DNA of 43,772 nucleotides from contig JAIEDQ010000200.1 in assembly GCA_029067895.1 (NCBI GenBank), positions 1-43,772 on the forward strand, written 5' to 3'. The stretch's first letter is position 1; each line of letters begins with the position of its first letter. The DNA comes from Oscillospiraceae bacterium (lineage in GTDB: Bacteria; Bacillota; Clostridia; Oscillospirales; Ruminococcaceae). The notes under the pieces were generated by a model, which was given only the letters and a program-made list of their open reading frames with translations, had not been told where the DNA came from and ran no database searches. Positions 36,754 to 43,772 of this stretch are shown piece by piece. Both the position numbers and the translations under genes were made by a program.

Positions 36754-38232
36754 ATGAAAAAACAGGTCTTTAATCCGTTTCTGCCGCTCGGCGAGTGTAT
36801 CCCCGACGGCGAACCCCACGTTTTCGGTGACAGGGTATATCTCTACGGCTCTCACGACAAGGAGGGCGGCGAGACCTTCTGTATGCTTGACTACACGGTT
36901 TACTCCGCGCCTGTGGACGACCTGTCCGACTGGCGTTGTGAGGGCGTTATCTACCGCGCCGATCAGGACCCCGACTACGCCGAAAGAAAATTCATGTACG
37001 CTCCCGACGTTGTCCGCGGAAACGACGGAAGATATTATCTGTACTACTGTATGTCGGGCGATTACGGCGTTGGCGGCTATTTCGGACCGATAAGCGTCGC
37101 CGTATGCGATACCCCCGCGGGACAGTACGAGTACCTTGGCTTTGTCCGCAATAAGGACGGCTCGCCCATGAAAAAGTACGTCTGCTTCGACCCCGGAGCT
37201 ATCAACGACAACGGCGCTATACGCATTTATTACGGTACTCAGTACGATTTTGAGGAGCGGGAGGATTTCCCCAACGAGGGGCTGATAAAATCCGAAATGG
37301 ATATGTTCAACAAAAGCCGCGAGGAAATTCTGGAGTACGCCGAAAATGACAGCGTTATGGGTGCGGTGACTGTCACTCTGGAGGACGATATGCTCACCGT
37401 AAAGGACGAGCCGCGTCACATTATCCCCTACAAGGTAAAGGGTACGGATTTTGAGGCTCACCCGTTTTTTGAGGCAAGCTCCATACGCAAAGTCGGCGAC
37501 AAATATTACTTTATTTACTCGTCCCAGAAAAACCACGAGCTTTGCTATGCGGTAAGCGATTTCCCCGACAGGGACTTCCGTTTCGGCGGTACGATCGTGT
37601 CCAACGGAGACGTGGGAATTAACGGCAGAAAGGACGAGGACAGGCTCAACATGACCGGCACTACTCACGGCAGCATTGAAAATATCAACGGACAGTGGTA
37701 TGTCTTTTACCACAGGCTGACCCACAAGTCCGACTACAGCAGACAGGCTTGCGCCGAGAGGATAACCATTGCCGAGGACGGCAGTATCGCGCAGGTAGAA
37801 ATAACCTCCTGCGGACTGAACGGCGGCGCGCTCAGAGCTGAGGGAAGCTATCCCGCGGTCATCGCCTGCAATATCACAAACGGACATATGCCCCACGGCT
37901 CGAATAAAATTTACAGCGAAAGCTTTCCAAACTGCACCAATCTCGGCGAGGACAGATTTATCGCCGAGATAAGTGACGGCACTGTTATCGGCTACAAATA
38001 TTTTGACTTTGACGGCGCGGTAAATTTCACGGTAACGGCGCGCTCCGCAAAGGGCGGAAGCTTTGAGGTCTCGGACGAACTGAACGGCGCTCCAAAGGCT
38101 GTCGTTGAGATTTCCCCGTCGGAGGAATGGACAGAATTTTCTGCGGCTCTCGATATGGGAAAAGGCGTTTCCCCGCTGTTCCTGAAATTTAAGGGAGAAA
38201 GCGCGGAGCTTAAAGAAATTGCATTCGGGTAA
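36754..38232 (+). CDS. Glycoside hydrolase family 43-like protein
   Basis: NPFLPLGECIPDGEPHVFGDRVYLYGSHDKEGG; KFMYAPDVVRGNDGRYYLYYCMS; FEASSIRKVGDKYYFIYSS; no signal peptide, so probably cytoplasmic. Confidence 0.88.
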   Translation: MKKQVFNPFLPLGECIPDGEPHVFGDRVYLYGSHDKEGGETFCMLDYTVYSAPVDDLSDWRCEGVIYRADQDPDYAERKFMYAPDVVRGNDGRYYLYYCMSGDYGVGGYFGPISVAVCDTPAGQYEYLGFVRNKDGSPMKKYVCFDPGAINDNGAIRIYYGTQYDFEEREDFPNEGLIKSEMDMFNKSREEILEYAENDSVMGAVTVTLEDDMLTVKDEPRHIIPYKVKGTDFEAHPFFEASSIRKVGDKYYFIYSSQKNHELCYAVSDFPDRDFRFGGTIVSNGDVGINGRKDEDRLNMTGTTHGSIENINGQWYVFYHRLTHKSDYSRQACAERITIAEDGSIAQVEITSCGLNGGALRAEGSYPAVIACNITNGHMPHGSNKIYSESFPNCTNLGEDRFIAEISDGTVIGYKYFDFDGAVNFTVTARSAKGGSFEVSDELNGAPKAVVEISPSEEWTEFSAALDMGKGVSPLFLKFKGESAELKEIAFG

Positions 38233-38244
38233 CGGGGAGAAAAT

Positions 38245-38814
38245 ATGCGAACCGATATTATTGAGTATCTGCAAAAGGAAGTTCGCGCAAGGTGCGAAAA
38301 GCCCTCCAACAAATTCGGGATAGGCTGCTATTACCATATCGAAGCGGTGGTAAAAAATGCGGAGCTTCTTGCAGAGCAGTACGGAGCGGATAAAGAGGTC
38401 GCTGTTATCGCGGCATGGCTTCACGATATCGCTTCCGTTACGGATTACAGCCTGTATGAAGAACATCATATCCACGGCGCGGAGATCGCGGGAGATATTC
38501 TCGGACAGCTTGGGTACGATAACGATAAGATATTGCGCGTGCAGGGCTGTATAAGAAATCATCGGGGAAGCACGGGAGACAAACCGTGTACAAAGGAAGA
38601 AATATGCGTTGCCGACGCGGATGCGATCTCGCACTTCGACAGCGTTCCGAGCCTGCTTTTTCTCGCGTACTCTGCAAAAGGAATGGACTTTGAAGAGGGT
38701 AAAAGCTTTGTTGCAGCCAAGCTGAAAAGAAGCTTTGCAAAGCTGTCCGAGGAAAGCAGGGCGTTTTACCAAAACAAATACGAGCAGGTCATGGATATTC
38801 TCGGAGAAAAATAA
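38245..38814 (+). CDS. HD-domain phosphohydrolase
   Basis: [37 protein letters not shown]...[13 protein letters not shown]...[12 protein letters not shown]. Confidence 0.85.
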   Translation: MRTDIIEYLQKEVRARCEKPSNKFGIGCYYHIEAVVKNAELLAEQYGADKEVAVIAAWLHDIASVTDYSLYEEHHIHGAEIAGDILGQLGYDNDKILRVQGCIRNHRGSTGDKPCTKEEICVADADAISHFDSVPSLLFLAYSAKGMDFEEGKSFVAAKLKRSFAKLSEESRAFYQNKYEQVMDILGEK

Positions 38815-38827
38815 AGGAGCTGTTATT

Positions 38828-39520
38828 ATGCTTGAAAAATTAAAGCAGGAAGTTCTTGAAGCGAACCTTATGCTGCCGAAATACGGTCTGGTGACGTTCA
38901 CCTGGGGAAACGTTTCCGCAGTTGACAGGGAAAGCGGCATGGTTGTCATCAAGCCATCGGGAGTTGAATACGGCGAGATGACCGCCGACCATATGGTGGT
39001 GGTGGAGCTTGCCACGGGAAAGGTCGCAGAGGGAAAGCTCAATCCCTCCAGCGATACCCCCACGCATCTGGAGCTTTACCGTGCCTTTGAGGGTCTCGGC
39101 GGAATAGTCCACACCCACAGCCGCTGGGCGACCTCCTTTGCTCAGGCGGGCGTTGGTATCGTCCCCATGGGAACTACCCACGCGGATTATTTTTACGGCG
39201 AGATACCCTGCACCCGCGCTATGACTCCCGAAGAGATAGCGGGTGAATACGAAAAGGAAACCGGTACGGTAATTATCGAAGCCTTTAAGGGTATCGACCC
39301 GCTGACTATCCCCGCAGTCCTTGTGAAAAGCCACGGTCCGTTCACATGGGGAAAAACCGCCGCGGAAGCGGTACACAACGCGGTAGTCCTCGAAGAAGCG
39401 GCGTTTATGAATTATCATGCTCTTGGACTTAACCCGCAGGTCGGACGTATGCAGCAGGAACTTCTCGACAAGCATTATCTGAGAAAGCACGGCGCAAACG
39501 CTTATTACGGACAGAAGTGA
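38828..39520 (+). CDS. araD: L-ribulose-5-phosphate 4-epimerase
   Basis: [68 protein letters not shown]. Confidence 0.92.
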   Translation: MLEKLKQEVLEANLMLPKYGLVTFTWGNVSAVDRESGMVVIKPSGVEYGEMTADHMVVVELATGKVAEGKLNPSSDTPTHLELYRAFEGLGGIVHTHSRWATSFAQAGVGIVPMGTTHADYFYGEIPCTRAMTPEEIAGEYEKETGTVIIEAFKGIDPLTIPAVLVKSHGPFTWGKTAAEAVHNAVVLEEAAFMNYHALGLNPQVGRMQQELLDKHYLRKHGANAYYGQK

Positions 39521-39547
39521 AAATCCGACGAACAAAGCTCGATAACG

Positions 39548-39585
39548 GAGACGTGCTGAACTATTGTTTTCACGTCTCTTTGATT
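39548..39585 (+). terminator. Probable terminator after araD
   Basis: GAGACGTG (39548-39555) / CACGTCTC (39571-39578), followed by TTTGATTT. Confidence 0.55.
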
Positions 39586-39641
39586 TGTACGGTTTTTGTT
39601 GCTGCTTACTGAAATTTTCGGCGGAAATTTCCCAATACCCA

Positions 39642-39670
39642 TTGACTTTGAACGCGAAAAGGGGTATTAT
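39642..39670 (+). promoter_or_regulatory. Sigma-A promoter for ilvB
   Basis: TTGACT (39642-39647), 17-bp spacer, TATTAT (39665-39670). Confidence 0.7.
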
Positions 39671-39717
39671 TAAAAAGTATACTTTTTTACAATAAATTTT
39701 CGATTGGAGTGATTGGA

Positions 39718-41334
39718 TTGATCAAAGCCGCTGAAGCAATGGTAAAATGTCTGGAAAACGAGGGCGTTAAGGTCGTCTTTGGTTATCCGGGAGCTGCAAT
39801 CTGTCCGTTCTACGACGAGCTTACACACTCGGATATACGCCACATTCTCGTAAGGCGTGAGGACAACGCAGGTCATGCCGCAAACGGCTATGCGCGAATC
39901 ACGGGCAAGCCTGCGGTCTGTATCGCAACGTCGGGTCCGGGAGCTATGAACCTTATGACTGCTATAGCTACCGCATACGCCGACAGCGTACCCCTTATAT
40001 GCATTACGGGACAGGTCTCCACCGACCAGATCGGCTGCGATGTTTTTCAAGAGGTGGACACCACGGGCGCTGCCGAGCCGTTTGTGAAGTACAGCTATCT
40101 TATCAAGGACGCCTCCGAGCTTCCGCGGATATTCAAGGAGGCTTTCTATATTGCGGGTTCGGGGCGGAACGGTCCCGTGCTTATCGACGTGCCTGTGGAT
40201 ATCCAGCAGACCATGATAGATTTTCAGTACCCCGAAAAGGTGGAGCTTCGCACCTACAAGCCCACCGTAAAGGGAAACAGCTTTCAGATCAAAAAGGTCT
40301 GCGAGGCTCTTAAAAATTCCGAAAGACCCCTTATCTGCGCGGGCGGAGGAGTTATTTCCGCCGACGCCTGCGCCGAGCTTATGGAGCTTGCCGAAAAGAC
40401 AAGGATACCCGTTGTTTCCACTATGATGGGACTGGGTATTTTCCCCACGGCGCACCCTCTCTATATGGGTATGCTCGGTATGCACGGCGTAAGGACGGCA
40501 AACGAGGCGGTGTCCAAATGCGACACCATGATACTCATAGGCGCGAGAGTGGGCGACAGAGCGGTCAGGTCTCCCAAATTTCTTGCGGAGACTACAAAAA
40601 TTATCCACATAGACGTTGACCCCGCCGAGATAGGCAAGAATATGCACGTTGACATTCCCCTTGTAGGCAACTGCAAGCTTATTCTGACGGAGCTTTCCGA
40701 AAAGCTGGAAAGCACCGAACGCGCGGACTGGCTTGCGGAGCTGTCCGAGGTAAAGAATACCGTCCCCAAGGAGGACGAGACCGAGGGCTATGTGAACCCG
40801 AAAATGTTTATCCGCAAGCTTTCGGCAAGGCTGTCCGAGAACACAATATGCGTTGCGGACGTGGGTCAGAACCAGATATGGACATGCAATAACTTTCAGT
40901 TCAAGGGCGGACGCTTCCTTACAAGCGGCGGCATGGGTACAATGGGATACTCCATACCCGCGGCAATAGGCGCGAAGTTTGCTTCTCCCGATTCGGAGGT
41001 CGTGGCGATATGCGGCGACGGCTCTTTCCAGATGCAGATGATGGAGCTTGCTACCATTGTTCAGGAAAAAATCCCCGTGAAAATTATTCTCATGCGAAAC
41101 AACCGTCTTGGAATGGTTCGGGAGCTTCAGACAAATCAGTATTCCGACAACCAGACAGCCGTACACATTGCGGACGGAAACCCCGATTTTGTGGCTCTTG
41201 CGAAGGCTTACGGCATAAGAGCGGAGCGGGTCTGCACCATGGCTGAGGCGGAAGAGGCTATTGAGCATTTGTGTACTTCAAAGGAAGCATATCTGCTGGA
41301 GTGTAATGTGTGGAGAAACGAGTCCACACTGTAA
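39718..41334 (+). CDS. ilvB: Acetolactate synthase large subunit (TTG start at 39718 proposed; GTG 39709 alternative)
   Basis: VVFGYPGAAICPFYDEL, VRREDNAGHAANGYARITGKPAVCIATSGPGAMNL, ThDP motif CGDGSFQMQMMELATIVQEKIPVKIILMRNN. Confidence 0.92.
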   Translation: MIKAAEAMVKCLENEGVKVVFGYPGAAICPFYDELTHSDIRHILVRREDNAGHAANGYARITGKPAVCIATSGPGAMNLMTAIATAYADSVPLICITGQVSTDQIGCDVFQEVDTTGAAEPFVKYSYLIKDASELPRIFKEAFYIAGSGRNGPVLIDVPVDIQQTMIDFQYPEKVELRTYKPTVKGNSFQIKKVCEALKNSERPLICAGGGVISADACAELMELAEKTRIPVVSTMMGLGIFPTAHPLYMGMLGMHGVRTANEAVSKCDTMILIGARVGDRAVRSPKFLAETTKIIHIDVDPAEIGKNMHVDIPLVGNCKLILTELSEKLESTERADWLAELSEVKNTVPKEDETEGYVNPKMFIRKLSARLSENTICVADVGQNQIWTCNNFQFKGGRFLTSGGMGTMGYSIPAAIGAKFASPDSEVVAICGDGSFQMQMMELATIVQEKIPVKIILMRNNRLGMVRELQTNQYSDNQTAVHIADGNPDFVALAKAYGIRAERVCTMAEAEEAIEHLCTSKEAYLLECNVWRNESTL

Positions 41335-41350
41335 TGTCAGGTGATCGAAC

Positions 41351-42475
41351 ATGAAAAAACGGCTGCTGTGGATAGATATGCTGAAAATAACGTCTATGCT
41401 GATGATTTTGATACTTCATATCTTTCTTAATGGCGGGATACTGTACAGACTTGAAATAGGAAGTGCGGAATATGCGGCGGGGTGGTTCATTGAATCGGTC
41501 TGTTACTGTGCTGTAAATTGCTATGCAATTATTACGGGATATCTTATGTACCGTCCCGAAAAGGAAAAATTCAACTACTCCCGAATTATTCCGCTGTGGC
41601 TTCAGGTGTTTTTTTACAGTGCGGCAATTACTGTTGTTTTTCTTTTGACTGATCCCGAATGCTTTGCAGAGAGCGATTATTCTGCCGCAAGCGGTTTTAT
41701 GCCTGTTTTAAGCAATACCTACTGGTATTTTACTTCATATTTCGGAATGTTCTTTTTTATTCCGTTTATGAATGTTATGATACGTAATATTGATAAAAAG
41801 GAATTTACCGTGCTTGTCGGAACAGCGTTTGCTGTTCTCTCGTTTATACCGTTCACTTTCACGTACAGAAAGGATCCTTTCGGAACGCAGTTCGGATACA
41901 GCACGGTGTGGCTTGCGGTACTTTATCTTGCGGGAGCGTACATAAAACGCTTCGGAGATGATTTTACGCTAAAAAAAAGAACATGGGCAGCTGTCCTTGT
42001 TTTTTCATCTTTGATCCCTTGCGTTTCGTCGCTGGCACTGGATTATACAAGCGCAAAGGATTTTGAAAATGTTTATAGCACCGATCTGGGCGGACTGACG
42101 TACAATTATACTTCACCTTTTACAGTGATCAGTGCTGTATCGCTCTTTATGCTTTTCAAAGACGCTGAAATAAGGAGCAGACTTGCGGAAAAACTTATAA
42201 ATTTTTTTGCTCCCGCGTCTTTTTCCGTATATCTTATTCATACACACCCGCTTGTGTTTGAATTTATTTTCAAGGACAAATTTGTTTTCCTTGCAGGATA
42301 CAATGCCGCAGTAATGCTGCTCGGAGGTATATTTTGTGCCGTTTTCCTGTATGCTGTTCTTTCGGCAGCGGATCATATCAGAATGGCTCTTTTCAAAGCT
42401 CTGAAAGTGAGCCGTAATTCCGAACGGCTTGTAAATTCGCTTACAGACAGGCTAAAAAGCATGAAAGTAAGATAA
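41351..42475 (+). CDS. Acyltransferase family 3-like membrane protein
   Basis: WIDMLKITSMLMILILHIF start, about 10 TM, YWYFTSYFGMFFFIPFMN, SFSVYLIHTHPLVF. Confidence 0.82.
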   Translation: MKKRLLWIDMLKITSMLMILILHIFLNGGILYRLEIGSAEYAAGWFIESVCYCAVNCYAIITGYLMYRPEKEKFNYSRIIPLWLQVFFYSAAITVVFLLTDPECFAESDYSAASGFMPVLSNTYWYFTSYFGMFFFIPFMNVMIRNIDKKEFTVLVGTAFAVLSFIPFTFTYRKDPFGTQFGYSTVWLAVLYLAGAYIKRFGDDFTLKKRTWAAVLVFSSLIPCVSSLALDYTSAKDFENVYSTDLGGLTYNYTSPFTVISAVSLFMLFKDAEIRSRLAEKLINFFAPASFSVYLIHTHPLVFEFIFKDKFVFLAGYNAAVMLLGGIFCAVFLYAVLSAADHIRMALFKALKVSRNSERLVNSLTDRLKSMKVR

Positions 42476-42622
42476 TGCCGTTATAACATTAAATCATATA
42501 ATTTATAACTTATATGCACTTTACTTATAGAGTAAAATGTGGTAAACTATTACTGTAAAGATAATGCAATCCCGATATACGGCTGTAAATTGCGTATCGG
42601 ATCAGAGTAAAGGAGCTGTTCC

Positions 42623-43117
42623 ATGAAACATACAATTTCTATTCTTGTGGAGAACCACGCGGGTGTGCTGTCAAGAATTTCGGGACTTTTCTCCCGCCGC
42701 GGCTTTAATATCGACAGCCTTGCAGTGGGCAGGACAGACGACCCCGAGACCTCCCGCGTTACCATCGTAGCCGAGGGGGACGAGCATACCGTCGAGCAGC
42801 TTGAAAAGCAGCTCAACAAGCTTATAGACACCATAAAGGTCAAGACCCTTGCTCCCGAGGAGCTGCTTCCCAGAGAGCTTCAGCTTATCAAGATAAACGC
42901 AAATCCTCAGCAGAGGGGAGAGATACTTACCGTCTGCGAGATAATGGGCGCGAAGATCATCGACCTTTCCGCCAACACCATGACGCTGGAGATATCCGAC
43001 ACACCCGTACATCTGATGCGGTTCGAGGAGCTTATCCGTCCCTACGGTATCAAGGAAATAGTCCGCACTGGCGTTATCGCGATACAAAAGGGCGCGGATA
43101 CTATTACAAAAAAGTAG
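42623..43117 (+). CDS. ilvN: Acetolactate synthase small (regulatory) subunit
   Basis: ACT domain HTISILVENHAGVLSRISGLFSRRGFNIDSLAVGRTDDPETSRVTIV. Confidence 0.93.
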   Translation: MKHTISILVENHAGVLSRISGLFSRRGFNIDSLAVGRTDDPETSRVTIVAEGDEHTVEQLEKQLNKLIDTIKVKTLAPEELLPRELQLIKINANPQQRGEILTVCEIMGAKIIDLSANTMTLEISDTPVHLMRFEELIRPYGIKEIVRTGVIAIQKGADTITKK

Positions 43118-43134
43118 CGGACAGGGTTCGTTAA

Positions 43135-43772
<638 letters not shown>

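Noticed and set aside
36733-39063. 776-aa minus-strand ORF opposite GH43/HD/araD
   Set aside because: Antisense to three well-supported genes, no coherent domain; shadow ORF from codon bias
39530-39717. T-box leader upstream of ilvB
   Set aside because: No GGGTGG-type T-box sequence or specifier stem seen; the leader is too short
39670-41268. 532-aa minus-strand ORF opposite ilvB
   Set aside because: Antisense to a highly conserved gene; composition (His/Arg/Tyr-rich) is typical of a shadow frame

Overview
A roughly 44 kb chromosomal window from a Gram-positive clostridial genome (gene content, codon style and lipoboxes resemble Ruminococcus/Oscillospiraceae; taxonomy is inference). Most of it is ordinary genes: a histidine kinase tail, a SpoIIAA/SpoIIAB/SigF cassette, RsmE, SecD/SecF, Maf, a TauE/SafE permease, a fused MacB-like ABC protein, DUF554, a solute-binding lipoprotein, a MoxR-DUF58-transglutaminase cluster, GH43-HD-AraD, and ilvB/ilvN/ilvC (ilvC truncated by the window end). 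The less ordinary parts are: (1) a possible surface-signalling locus at 0.5-9.2 kb, with two MORN-repeat lipoproteins divergent from a membrane Ser/Thr kinase that carries a degenerate extracytoplasmic transglutaminase-like domain, then an XRE-like regulator, a Lys-rich orphan protein and two tandem secreted paralogs; (2) an ECF sigma factor joined by a TTGA start/stop overlap to a large single-pass membrane protein with an internal domain duplication; (3) a ydjI-ydjG-ydjH-like SPFH/zinc-ribbon/TPM operon with no adjacent pspA; (4) a pair of tandem structured repeats, 95 bp apart, just upstream of the secD promoter; (5) a two-copy interspersed repeat of about 125 bp, each copy ending 21-22 bp before the -35 of a plus-strand promoter; (6) a 58-aa RHH gene missing from the ORF track, with direct-repeat operator candidates and a long inverted repeat downstream. 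No CRISPR array, tRNA, rRNA or intact transposase was recognised. All calls come from reading the sequence only. No database search or folding software was run.
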